Below are positions 1 to 10,271 of a stretch of DNA of 64,000 bases, piece after piece. Below the pieces are notes generated by a model. It was not told where the DNA came from and ran no database searches. It saw only the letters and a list, made by a program, of their open reading frames with translations. The stretch's first letter is position 1, and every line of letters begins with the position of its first letter. The DNA is from Przewalskia tangutica (Eukaryota > Streptophyta > Magnoliopsida > Solanales > Solanaceae): positions 42,235,142 through 42,299,141 of the forward strand of contig CM056733.1 in assembly GCA_029844215.1 (NCBI GenBank). The letters run 5' to 3'. Position numbers and translations under genes: made by a program.

Positions 1-444
1 AATTAGTAAGATTGTTCGGATCGGGAACAAGAGTTCGCGCGTTGGGTCGGGTTTAGGACCATTTGCGGGTCAAACCGTAACCCGTTTGGTGGGGTCAGTT
101 CTGGGTGGTCCCGCCAGTGGTAGGGTCACGGGGATGCTAGGCCCAAGTTTGTATGATCATCGTATGAGTTCGTGGACGCGTTCGACCGAGCGGTTCGTAA
201 AGGCCGGAATGGCCTTGGAAGTTTGAGGTTGGTAAGATGACCAAGTTTGGAGGTAGTGACTCGCAGATTTCCGAAGCAAGTAATGACCAAGTATGGTACG
301 TCTCGAGAGTTCAAGTGTTCGAGAAGGGCACGACGAGTAAGGAAAGAAGAGGACGTGTTATTTCGCGCTGCCATGGCGTTGACAACTTGTTAGAGGAACT
401 TCATCGATATCCGTCTTGAGAAGGAACATTCGACGAATGTTTCT
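1..444 (+). mobile_element. R1: 3' end of the internal region of a + strand LTR retrotransposon
   Basis: This is untranslated DNA just before a 3' LTR. Positions 1-190 match a GC-rich block found downstream of gag in R4, R5, R6, R9, R10 and R11. Key shared words are GGGTCGGGTT, GCGGGTCAA, GGTGGTCCCGCC, GGGTCACG and GAGTTCGTGGACGCGTTCGA. No integrase or gag motif is readable in any frame, and short open frames here are not conserved between copies. The 5' part of this element lies outside the window. A near-palindrome (ACATTCG, short spacer, CGAATGT) ends the region. Confidence 0.75.
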
Positions 445-458
445 AAGGCGAGGGAGAA
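445..458 (+). other. R1 polypurine tract
   Basis: A purine-rich run (AAGGCGAGGGAGAA) lies immediately before the TG that opens the LTR. This is the expected plus-strand primer position for an LTR retrotransposon. The same tract, in clearer form (AAGGGGGGAAGAA), precedes the 3' LTR of R4. Confidence 0.75.
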
Positions 459-770
459 TGTTATACCCGTAGTTGCAGGGTATGTATGTGAGGACGCACG
501 CACGAGAGTACGCAGAAAATTTTGAAAAGAAAGAAAGATGTGAGTTTTCACGGAAAAGTTTCGGTTATTTGTGAAGAAAAAGGTTCGTTAATGGGAATTG
601 GATTCCCAGATTTGGTATTTGACTTCATAGATTATATTAGAATTTTGAGATTTTATTTTGGAAATGGTCACGTGGGCCCACGGAGAAATTTACTGGCCAA
701 GGGCCCGCTTTGTTTTTGAGATTTCGTATTGTGGATTTTTTTCGAAAGACGCTTTATGAGGGCCAATAGA

Positions 771-788
771 GGGTGACACGTGTCACCC
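771..788 (+). promoter_or_regulatory. Perfect 18-bp palindrome with G-box core in R1 U3
   Basis: GGGTGACACGTGTCACCC reads the same on both strands and contains CACGTG and ACGTGTC, the cores recognised by plant bZIP and bHLH factors. It lies about 375 bp upstream of the TATA box. Equivalent sites sit at the same place in most other LTRs of the window. The binding role is inference. Confidence 0.65.
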
Positions 789-941
789 CGCCTGCGTGGC
801 TTGGCCGGTTACATTTGTGCACAACACCTTGCCAGAGTCGTTTCGACGAAACGCTTACAGAACTGCGGCGGGAAAATTCCGCTATGTCGCTTTTGTATTT
901 TTATGGATTTTTCCGAGAGACGAACATGTTGGACCAACGGA

Positions 942-959
942 GGGTGACATGTGTCACCC
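942..959 (+). promoter_or_regulatory. Second, imperfect copy of the U3 palindrome in R1
   Basis: GGGTGACATGTGTCACCC has the same arms with two changed central bases, so the CACGTG core is lost. It belongs to a second copy of a roughly 60-bp U3 segment (735-788 and 902-959), suggesting an upstream duplication within the promoter region. Confidence 0.6.
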
Positions 960-1161
960 TCACATCGGGAAGCGCGCGCAACCTCGACGATCGTTCACGC
1001 TTTCGCCAATCGCTCCTTGTTTTGTGCCTTGTTTTGGCCTTGTTTGGTGCATTGTTTTGTGGCATGTTTGGTGGAGTAGGGTTAGGGTGCACTTGGCTTA
1101 ATCTTGCCCTTACACTTGCTATACACTGGAAGGATCTTGGCCTCGTGGCCTTTGGTTTTGC

Positions 1162-1169
1162 TATAAATA
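1162..1169 (+). promoter_or_regulatory. TATA box of R1 LTR
   Basis: TATAAATA is followed by a C-rich stretch and then by CTTCATCCATTCC, which recurs after the TATA box of several other F1-type LTRs (R2, R3, R6, R10). It is the most likely transcription promoter of the LTR. Confidence 0.7.
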
Positions 1170-3045
1170 CCCCCAAGTGTGAAGACTTCATCCATTCCAA
1201 AACTTCCAAGTCTCAAACCCTCTCCTCCCCTTTGTGAGCTCTTAGCCGAGAGCCTCCTCCCCTTTCGTGTGGCCTTTGGTCCCCTTTTAGGTGCTAGTAG
1301 TGGGTACCCCTAGCCTAGTTGTTTTAGTATAATACCCTTTGTGGTATTGAAATACTTTTCCTAGTATTGTTATAATGCCCAAAATACCTTAGCCTTGTAC
1401 CTTGTAGTATTCCAAAGATACCTCTTTACGTATAGTCCGGAAATACTACCTTTTGTCCTTTTAGTCTCAAACCGAAACCCTAAGGACATCTTCATAGTGT
1501 CTTGAAGTATTTGAGTAGAAGTTGTTTAGAACTTCTGGGTTGTTTGGAGTGGTTTGGAGCGCACTGAGGTGAGCTAAACCTTGCTCAGATCGACATTATA
1601 ACTTGGATAATTTTGGGCTTGTCGAGGTAATTATCTTGTCCCTCTATTGTAATTGGAAATTACAGGTTTGTTAGAATATATAGTTGAAGTATACTATATC
1701 TGGAACTATACTTAGTATTCGGCAATGGCTTTTGACTTAAGCCCAAGAATAAAGAATCGAATCAATCAGATTTACATAGGATCAGACAAAGAGACTTGTG
1801 TAGAATTGTACACGTCAGGTTAGGCGTAAACCCCTGGTTGGCTTGGTAGCCTACCGATAGAGAGGAGATTTACGCTGCCATGGGGAGGTGTCCGAATTTT
1901 CTATGGAAAGATAGAAACTTGTGTTTTGGAGTTAATAGACGTTTGTGACCTTTATAGGTGAAAGTACTAAGAGTAGCGTATTCTACTCGAGGAGTGGAAA
2001 GGACTAGCAAGGTTGTAGTACTTGGAGCGTTTTGCTATTAATCGATACTCGTCGCGAGGTATGTGAACCTCTTCCTATCTTTTCTAGCATGATTGTTGTG
2101 AACTATGTAGTACGGTAGACGTACATGTGCTAAGTGATTTGGTTGGTTTAAAACATAGGGTGTTATAATAGCTTTATGGGAAGTTAGTTATAACGACCTT
2201 ATGTAAGTGAAAATGGTTTACTGATGTTAGAAGTTAAGAGACTTGATCTTATAAGATAAGAGACTTAACTTATTTGTTTTAATGTGGATGTTTGTGTGAA
2301 ACCTCATTCGTGAGTAATGAGTACTTGGTTTTTAAAGGGATAATGTTTTACTGATTTCGAATCGAATGTATCGGCTGCACCACCGCGTTAATAAAGGAAA
2401 AACTAATGAATGATGATGTGTTGTATTAAAAACAGTAGAGAACCTCCATCCGCATAAGCTAAGATGAGACAATATGATATTACATTTTCTTGATCATTTC
2501 TGCTGTAATAAGATCGTTATAAACAAGAATAAACTACTCACATATATGACATATGTTACTCAATTGTTCTAAAAAGGAATCAAGTGATTAAGTTTGGGAA
2601 CTATGAAACCTTTTGAAAATGAGAAGTTGGAGTAATTGAAACTAGGCAAACCGAACTTAGGAAAAGAATGTTGGTACTTGATTTTAAAAGGAAAGTGTTC
2701 GTTTACTTAAAATGCTGGGTTGGTCATTCTAATACTACGGTATCGGGTGACTTTGATAAAAGTAATGGATCTCTTTTACAAAATTTAACGTGAGTAATTT
2801 TTTGTGGCTAAAACCCGACTTTGGTATAAAATGAAAGTACTTTGTGTTGTTGTGAAACTTGCTCCGCTTGTTGTTGTGAAGCTTGGCTATGCTTATTGTG
2901 ATAACCTTTGTTGTGCAAAGCGCTTTATTTCGTGTTACCGCGTCTCGATGGAGGGTCGGTTGACTTGTTGAGAACTTACTTGGACGCGTCACAGCGACGG
3001 AGAAATTCCACAGCACGCTCCTCGCTGATAGTATTATTGTTGTGC

Positions 3046-3450
3046 ATCGCTATGGACATATCGACACGATGCGTAAGCGCACGTATGCTTCCATTTAGAT
3101 TACCGCCTTGTTGTTTCCTTTGGACATACCGACACGACGCGTAGCGCACGGGTATCGTCCATTTGGAATCTGTCTCTATTGTTTCCTTGGACATATCGAC
3201 ACGATCGCGTAGCGCACGTATGCGTCCATTTGGAAAGTTGTCTTATTGTTTCCTCTTTGGACATACCGACACGACGCGTAGCGCACGGGTATGCTTCCAT
3301 TTGGATTCTTTGTCTTGTTGTTGAGGTCACATGGACATGTCTACACCGGCGCATTCGGGCATGTGGCCATGGACATTGGTATTATTGTTGCATCATGGAC
3401 ATGTCTACACCGGCGCAGATTCCGGCATGCGCCATAATGCGAACTCGATT
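3046..3450 (+). repeat. Tandem array in R1 LTR (67-70 bp units, then two ~64 bp units)
   Basis: Four units repeat GGACATA(C/T)CGACACGA, at 3054, 3122, 3189 and 3259, each followed by CGTAGCGCAC and CCATTT. Two further units start with CATGGACATGTCTACACCGG at 3330 and 3394. The first unit type is the same repeat as in both LTRs of R5, on the opposite strand. The second resembles the array in R3. Confidence 0.85.
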
Positions 3451-3607
3451 GATGTTGTGGCGCGAGACCCATAGTTATATCGAGTGATGATCGCTTTATG
3501 TTGTGAATCGTAGTTTGGTTATCATACATGTCTCTCGCTTTATATAGACTAGTATGATTTCATTTACTGATTGCATGCTTCACATACTTGGTACTGTTAT
3601 CGACCTT

Positions 3608-3775
3608 CGGGGCCGCGTTACGCCGCAGTAGAGGTACATCGGCCGTGGATCCTCGCCATGGATCACCGCTCAACGACGGGAAGCTCCGCTTTCTCCGAGG
3701 CTTATCTTTTGGTATGTGTTCCCTGAGTTGTAGGTTCTTGTACATTCAGGGGTATGGCGGGGCCCTGTCCCGTTA
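3608..3775 (+). promoter_or_regulatory. Hairpin chain near the 3' end of R1 LTR
   Basis: Successive inverted repeats are visible, including GATCC/GGATC, CCCTGA/TCAGGG and a CGGG/CCCG stem. The first and third hairpins are partly eroded in this copy. The same chain is cleaner in R6, R8 and R10, which argues that it matters to the RNA. The role (dimerisation, packaging or 3' end formation) is not shown by sequence. Confidence 0.5.
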
Positions 3776-4928
3776 TAGTCGTTCTAAATATTAGAGTTCT
3801 GTAGTAATCGCAAGGTGGTGGTTGTAAAGGATTAAACTGTTCAGGTTTTATGTATATACTGAAGGCAACTGTTTTGGTTGGCCTGTTTATTTATTATATC
3901 TCTTGTTAAATGACTCATGTTTTATGTTCCGCTGATTTTCTCTGATGTATGTATCACTAGGGTGCCCGGGGTAAGGCACCAGTAACGGGCCCCGGAACGG
4001 GTCGTTACACATACCTCGCGACGAGTGCCGACTAATAGCAAAACGCTCCAAGTACTTCAAACCGTCGGCTACTCCTTAAGCCACGTAGATCGCACCACAC
4101 GTAGTACTTCAACCTATAAGGCCACAAGGCGCTTATTAACATCGTTCCATATTCTACAGAAAATTCGGCAGCACCTCCCCCCCCCCCCGCAACAGCGTTA
4201 ATCTCCTCCTTTACCGAGGCCGGCTACCAAGCCAACCAGGGGGGGGTTTGCACGTCTAACCGGACGTGTACAATTTACTCACAGAATACTACACAAGTCT
4301 ACTGTAATACAGTCCTATGTAATTACAGTTCAGTTCTCTTATTTAAATTCAGGCTTAAGTCAAAAGACATTGCCGCACAGCTATGTTCAATTCTATATAT
4401 AGTATTCTTTAACTATATACTCCTACAACATGTAATTTCCAATTACAACAGAAGGTCAAGAATGTTTACCTCGATAAACCCAAAATTATCCGAGTTTATA
4501 TGTCGATCCTGAGCAAGGTTTAGCTCCAACTCCGAGTGCTCCAATCCGCTCCAAACAACCCTTAGAAGTTCTAACCAACTTCTACTTATAACTTCAACTA
4601 CGGGTGAAGATTTACTTAGGGTTTCGTTTTAGCGACTGAGGGAAAGTATAAGTGTAACCTTGGGAATACTACAAGGTATTTGGGCCAAGGTATTTGGACA
4701 TTATAACAATACTAGGAGAGTATTTCTATACCACTACAAGGGGTATTTATACGAGACAACTAGGCTAGTGGGTACCCACTACCAAACACCACAAAGAGGG
4801 GGCTCTCGCCAAAGGCCACTAGGAGGGGAGGGAGAGGCTTTGACGAGAACCACAAGAGGGAGGGAGTATTTTGAGACTTAGGTAGATTGCTCAATTTTTG
4901 GATGAAGAAAGTTCATCAACTAAGGGGG

Positions 4929-4936
4929 TATTTATA
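4929..4936 (-). promoter_or_regulatory. TATA box of R2 LTR
   Basis: TATTTATA on the + strand reads TATAAATA on the minus strand. It lies in the conserved context preceding the CTTCATCC-type leader, about 400 bp from the LTR start. Confidence 0.65.
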
Positions 4937-5105
4937 GGTCAAGTGAAGGCCAACCAATGGCCAAGATGAAGACAAGTGTGGTGCAAGTGTAGGGCTAGAT
5001 TTCCACCATGTGTACCTTATCCATCTACCACACAACTTGCACAAAATATCCTACCAACTACACAAGACCCAATCGCCAAGCATTACGCCACTTTATCCAA
5101 TGTGA

Positions 5106-5123
5106 GGGTGACACATGTCACCC
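5106..5123 (-). promoter_or_regulatory. G-box-like palindrome of R2 U3
   Basis: GGGTGACACATGTCACCC keeps the palindromic arms but has CACATG in place of CACGTG. The position matches the sites in R3 and R1. Confidence 0.55.
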
Positions 5124-5332
5124 TCCCGTTGGTCCAAAATGTTTCGCCTCTCTAAAAATCCGCAAAAATTATAAATGACATAGCCGGAATTTTCCCTACA
5201 AAAGTCGTGGAAACGCTTTAGTCGAAAACGACTCCTAACGGTAGTTGTGTACAAATTTCGAATCTATGCCTACTTTAAGGCTCAAATTGTATACGCACGC
5301 CTCACGCATATACTGGAAATACGGGTATAACA

Positions 5333-5353
5333 CTGGTTGCTTTCGCGAGGCAT
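5333..5353 (-). pseudogene. gag: R3 gag, first seven codons only
   Basis: The minus strand reads ATGCCTCGCG from 5353, as in the gag starts of R6 and R10, and then runs into the R2 LTR. The rest of gag would lie left of the window. The leader from 5354 to 5538 is the conserved PBS-to-gag segment and codes for nothing recognisable. Confidence 0.7.
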
Positions 5354-5538
5354 AATCGTAAAAACGAGATACGCCGAGGGTCCAACTTACAACACGCCTC
5401 TAAGGCACGATCTCGTAATGAGAAGAATGGAAACTAATCCTAAATGTCTCGCAGCCTCGATTATAGATGTGGTGCACAACACATCGATAATCAAGACTCT
5501 ACTAGACACGGTTCGTAGACACTTTCCGAGGATTAATC

Positions 5539-5549
5539 GCTCGATACCA
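5539..5549 (-). other. R3 primer-binding site
   Basis: GCTCGATACCA on the + strand is the complement of the TGGTATCAGAGC site with one base missing. It lies 4 bp from the LTR edge at 5554. The match is to the 3' end of plant initiator-Met tRNA. Confidence 0.85.
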
Positions 5550-6164
5550 CTTTTGTAACGACTGCCCGGCCCGCATCGTGCCTTACCCCGCACCCTAGTG
5601 ACACAACATCGAGAAAACCAATGGAAAATAAAACTTTAAACAAGAAACAAGATATATGATCATAAACAAAGCCAACCCAACTTGCCTTCCAATAACATAT
5701 ATAAATACAACTCTTTCAAAACGAAGCTTTAATCCTTTTTACAAACCCCGCCACAACAAAGATTACTGCACTTAAGATTTACAACAACTATGACGGGACA
5801 GTGGCCCGCCATACCCCGAATGTACAAGAACCTACAACTCAGTGGAACACATACTAAAAGATAAGCCTCCGAGAAACGGAGCTTCCCAAAACGCTGAATC
5901 GAGATCCTAAGAGCGAGGATCCACGATCGATGTACCTCTACCGCGGCATGAACGCAGCCCGGGCGAGGTCAAGACAACAGTACCAAGTATGTGAAATCAG
6001 AAAATATCAGAAATGAAATCATACTAGTCTATATAAAGCAGAGACATGTATGATAACCAAACTACGATCACAACATAAAAGCAACATGTCGGCTGTGACT
6101 CACGCCTCAAGTCATCACTCAAATATAACTATGGGTCTCACGCCCACAACATCAATCATGTTCG

Positions 6165-6445
6165 CATCATGGCCGCATGCCGAATTCTCAGACGGTGTAG
6201 ACATGTCCATGATGCAACAATAATACCAATGCCCCATGGCCACATGCCCCCGAAATTCGTGACGGTGTAGATACGCCCATGTGACATCAACAATAATATC
6301 TGGTGATCAACTCGCCGCATGGCCACATGCCCCCGGAATTCTGCCTCGGTGTAGACATGTCCATGTAGCCACAATAACAATATATCGGGTAATCAACCCT
6401 GCCGCATGGCCACATGCTCTCGCCTGTGTATACGCCCATGTGACA
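6165..6445 (-). repeat. Tandem array in R3 LTR, ~70-85 bp units
   Basis: Four units share GGCCACATGCCCCCG and GTGTAGACATGTCCATG; the GTGTA words start at about 6195, 6265, 6349 and 6426. Units differ in length by insertions of AT-rich spacer. The array sits at the same LTR position as the unrelated arrays of R4, R6 and R9. Confidence 0.8.
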
Positions 6446-8255
6446 TCAACAACAAGACAAGAATCAAAATGGAAACATACCCGTGGAATTCTCCACACGC
6501 CAAAGACGCCCAAGTAAGTTCTCAACAAGTCAACCGCCTCTATCGAGAGACGCCAGAATACGTAAATACAACACTTGTACAACAAAGGCTATCATCACAA
6601 GCATAGGCAAGTTTCACACAACTCAAAGTACTTTCCCATAAGTCACACAATACGTAGTATAAAAATAGAGTGACTATCTTTTAAGTAAACTGCACACTTC
6701 CCCTTTGTAAAATCAAGTAACAACATTATTTTCCAAACGTTCAAGTTTGCCTAATTTCAAATGCTCAAGTCACTTATTTTAGAAAGGTTTCATAACTCAT
6801 AGTCTTAATCTCTTTTAAAACAATTGAGTAACATATGTCATATGTGTGAGTAGTTTATTCTTGTTTATAACGATCTTATTACAACAGCCATGATCTAGAA
6901 AATGTAATATCATTTTGTCTCATCTTAGCTTCTATGCAGATGGAGGTTTCTACTGGTTTTAATACAACACATCATTATTCAATACATTTTCCTTTCTTAA
7001 CGCTGCAGTGGTCTGTCGATACATATTCTGATTCCCGAAATCAGTGAAACATTATCCCTTTAAAAACCAAGTACTCATTACTCACGAATGAGGTTTCACA
7101 CAACATCCATATTAAAACAAATAAGTTAAGTCTCTTATCTTATAAGATCAAGTCTCTTAACTTCTAACATCAGTAAACCATTTTCTTACCTACATAAAGC
7201 TGTTATAACCAACTTCCCATAAAGCCGTTATAACACTTTATGTTTAAACCAAACAAATACACTTAGCACCTGCACGTCCACCGTACTACATAGTTACACA
7301 CATATCATGCTAGAACAGATAGGAAGAGGTTCACATACCTCGCGACGAGTATCGACAATAAGCAAAATGCTCCAAGTACTCCAACCTTGCTAGCCCTTTC
7401 CACTCCTCAAGTAGAATACGCTACTCTTAGTACTTTCACCTAAAAAGGTCACAAACGTCTATTAACTTTTAAACATACGGTTCCATTTCTCTACGTAAAA
7501 TTAAGAAGACTCTCCCCGCAACAGAAATCTCCTCCTCTATCGAGGCCGCCACCAAGCCAACCAGTGGGGTTTACACGCCTAACCTGACGTGTACAATTCT
7601 ACTCGAATACTACACAAGTTCACCGCAATACTGTCTATGTAAATACGTCAGCTTCTTTTCTTTAAATTCAGCTTAAGTCAAAAGACATTGCCGCACAATA
7701 ATGTTCAGTACTATATATAGTATACTTCAACTATATATATTCCTACAACATGTAATCTCCAATTACAACTAGAGGGACAAGATAATTACCTCGATAAGCC
7801 CATAATTATCCAAGTTAAATGTCGATCCTTAGCAACGTTTAGCTCCAACTCCGGGTGCTCCATCCCGCTCCAAACAACCCTTAGAAGTTCTAACCAACTT
7901 CTACTTAAATACTTCAATCAATCAATGAAGATTTCCTTAGGGTTTCGGTTTGAGACTAAAGGGACAAAAGGTAGTATTTCCGGGCTCTACGTATAGAGGT
8001 ATCTTTGGAATACTACAAGGTACAAGGCTAAGGTATTTTTGGGCATTATAACAATACTTGGAAGACAACTTTCTACCAAGGGGGAGGGTAGGCCTGGCTA
8101 GCACAACTAGGCTAGGAGGAGGGGGTGTTCTCGGCCAAGGGCCTTTCTCTAAGGGGGAGAGGGGAGTTGGACGAGAGCAACAACAAGGGAGAGGGAGGGA
8201 TTTCAAGACTTAGACAAAGTGAGGAGTGAATGAATAAGTCTTCACAAGGGAGGGG

Positions 8256-8263
8256 TATTTATA
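8256..8263 (-). promoter_or_regulatory. TATA box of R3 LTR
   Basis: TATTTATA on the + strand (TATAAATA on the minus strand) lies about 440 bp from the LTR start, in the conserved promoter context. Confidence 0.65.
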
Positions 8264-8469
8264 GGGAAACCAATGGCCTTGATCAAGCCAAGTGCAAGGC
8301 AAGTGTAAGGCCTTGATCAAGCCAAGTGCACCCTAACCCCTACACCACAAAACAAGGCACAAAACATGGCACCAAACAAGCCACAAAACAAGGCCAAAAC
8401 AAGGAGCCAATTGGCCTTGAAAACGTGACCAATTCGTCCAAGGGTTGCCGCCCCTAGCTTCCAATGTGA

Positions 8470-8487
8470 GGGTGACACATGTCACCC
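8470..8487 (-). promoter_or_regulatory. G-box-like palindrome of R3 U3
   Basis: GGGTGACACATGTCACCC, identical to the site in R2, lies about 215 bp upstream of the R3 TATA box. R3 has a single copy, whereas R1, R5 and R11 have two. Confidence 0.55.
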
Positions 8488-8701
8488 TCCCGTTGGTCCA
8501 AAATGTTTCGTCTCTCGGAAAAATCCGCAAAAAATATAAATGACATAGCCGGAATTTTCCCAACGTAAGCTGTGGAAACGTTTCGTCGAAAAATGACTCC
8601 AATTGGCACTTGTGCCCAAAATTCGGTTCTTTGCCTAACTTAAGGCTCAAATTCTCTACGTACGTCCTTACGTACATACTCTGGAAATACGGGGTATAAC
8701 A

Positions 8702-9780
8702 CGTGTAATCCCCTATTGATTTATTTGCATTGTTGGGCCTTAAATGTGGCGTGTTTGGTTATTGAATTCGGCCTTGAAAAATGTGGCAAAGTATGTAGAA
8801 ACAAAGGAGGTGTTGTCCGATTTTCCGTAGAATTTAGTGACTTTGCACTTATAATATTCTACGTTTGAAGTAAGACGTTAATAGACGTATTGTGGACATT
8901 ATAGGTTGACATACTACGGGCGGGATATTGTACTTGGCAAGTGGTTTGACCCGAAGAGGTATGTAGAACTTTCCTATCTTTTGAGCATGATTAGTTGCAC
9001 GTATATAGTATGGTAGACGTACAAGACCTTGATATCCTTTACTTGTTTTAAGGATAGCCAAGTTGGGTGAGTTAGGAGATTAACTCACTTCTTTGAAAGT
9101 ATTAAGGATGTCTTAAGTTTTTAAAGTTAAGGGACTTGAAGAGTTTTAAAGTATGTGATACTTGTTTCGTTTTAAACGTATAAGTCCCTTGGATAGGAAA
9201 TTGTATTTGGCTAAGGTATAAAGTGAATATAACGACTTTATGGGAAGTTGGTTATATTAGCTTTATGGAAAGATAAATGAGGATAAATGACTTGATTTAA
9301 TGAAAGACAATTTGATTTTAAGGCATCAATTGCCTAATGTTTTATAAGAAAAGGAGTCACTTGATTTAGAAACCTAACTTTATTTCTAAAGGTATTGTGA
9401 CTTGTCTTGAAAAGTAATTTTGACTTGATACTACAGTTAATAGTATCTTGGAAGTTTTATATGAAAAAGAGTCATTTTTAAAAAGAGTGGAAGTATGTAG
9501 TACTTTGGGTTAAATTCCCGGATTTTTATAAAAGACATGTTAGTGCCTTAAGTAAACTAAAATGAGAGTGTATATGAACAAGAATAATAAGAAGTTAGGG
9601 GATTTCTTAACTTGCTTATATATTGTATGATAAGCCGGTAGTGCTTATGTTATGTATGATAGCCGGTTTGTGCTAGTGGTATATTATTCATTACGGGGTC
9701 ATTCCCCGGGTTTGTGGCATTTGCATATTCCGTGGATTTGCTACCCACGATGCGAGGAATACCTCATGCGAGTCCGTAAG
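8702..9780 (+). mobile_element. R0: + strand LTR fragment, interrupted on both sides
   Basis: This matches the middle of R9's LTR on the opposite strand. Shared words include CGTGTAATCCCC, GGCAAAGTATGTAGAAACAAAGG and, at the right edge, GAGGAATACCTCATGCGAG from R9's array. It has neither LTR terminus: R3 cuts it on the left and R4 on the right at 9780/9781. It is therefore the oldest layer of the left nest. No gene is present. Confidence 0.8.
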
Positions 9781-10074
9781 TGTTACACCCCGTAAGTCTA
9801 GGCATATATAAGAGAATGTACGTAAGGAAACAAGACTTGGAAATTGGTACGAAAGGAAGAATTGTTGTTCCGACGGAAAACCTTCCGAACGTCGGAAAGG
9901 AAAAATGTTCGTTGTTGAGAATTGAATTCTCAAAATGCATTATTTGAAGAGTATGGAACTTATTAACATTATGGAAATTTATTTTTACGGATTTGGTCAT
10001 GTGGGGCGCACCCGAGGAATTTTACATTTTTGTGGGGCCCACGAGGGTTACGAAATTTTTATGGACGAATGAGA

Positions 10075-10092
10075 GGGCGACACGTGGCACCC
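10075..10092 (+). promoter_or_regulatory. G-box/ABRE site in R4 5' LTR
   Basis: GGGCGACACGTGGCACCC contains CACGTGGC, the classic ABRE/G-box core, within near-palindromic arms. The same sequence occurs in the 3' LTR at 33880-33897. Confidence 0.6.
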
Positions 10093-10264
10093 CTACATAT
10101 GGTCTTGGACGTTTTTAGTAAGGGTAAAATGGTCATTGACCATCAAGGAAGATAAGTCTTCAAAGCTTGAGATTGTTGACTTGTCAACTTGTCCACTTGG
10201 CTATTATCCATGTGTTCTTCATCCTAGCCACTCAAGTGTTGCAATCTAAGACCTCCATTGTGTT

Positions 10265-10271
10265 TTATATA
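10265..10271 (+). promoter_or_regulatory. Putative TATA box of R4 5' LTR
   Basis: TTATATA lies in a TGTTTTATATACCACACTAG context about 175 bp downstream of the G-box. It is repeated at 34062-34068 in the 3' LTR. The spacing matches the other LTRs in the window. Confidence 0.5.

Larger units (their letters stand above)
459..4009 (+). mobile_element. R1 3' LTR, 3.55 kb
   Basis: The LTR begins TGTTATACCC and ends GGGTCGTTACA. It has the shared architecture: two G-box-like palindromes, a TATA box about 700 bp in, a tandem array of 67-70 bp units, and a hairpin chain near the 3' end. Its array matches that of R5, so R1 and R5 are one subfamily. The DNA at its 3' edge switches at once to the middle of an opposite-strand LTR (R2), so R1 is inserted in R2. 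The left target duplication is outside the window. Confidence 0.88.
4010..5332 (-). mobile_element. R2: 5' part of a minus-strand LTR, split by R1
   Basis: Read on the minus strand, the LTR starts at 5332 with TGTTATACCCGTATTTCC and runs to 4010, where R1 is inserted. It includes a G-box-like palindrome and a TATA box. A 12-C run near 4177-4188 has different lengths in sibling LTRs. At 5332/5333 the sequence changes to the start of R3's gag, so R2 is itself an insertion in R3. Confidence 0.85.
5554..8701 (-). mobile_element. R3 5' LTR, 3.15 kb
   Basis: On the minus strand the LTR runs from TGTTATACCCC (8701) to CGTTACA (5554), directly before the PBS. It carries the palindrome, TATA box, a subfamily-specific array and the hairpin chain. 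The DNA to its right is the middle of a different LTR (R0), so R3 is inserted in R0. Confidence 0.9.

Noticed and set aside
1075..1092. TAGGGTTAGGG-like telomere motif in the R1 LTR
   Set aside because: Only about one and a half units are present, with no array, inside LTR sequence.
773..1237. A 154-codon open frame in the R1 LTR
   Set aside because: It spans the promoter and TATA box, has no family motif, and is not kept in R5, the same subfamily.
3534..3549. Second TATA-like word (TTTATATAGAC) before the hairpin chain
   Set aside because: It is absent from R4 and R9 and far from the conserved upstream palindrome, so the TATAAATA site is the better promoter.
4170..4190. Long poly-C run as a functional element
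   Set aside because: Its length varies between copies of the same LTR position and fits replication slippage or sequencing error.
8333..8677. A 114-codon minus-strand frame in the R3 LTR
   Set aside because: It overlaps the U3 palindrome, has low complexity and is not conserved in other LTRs.
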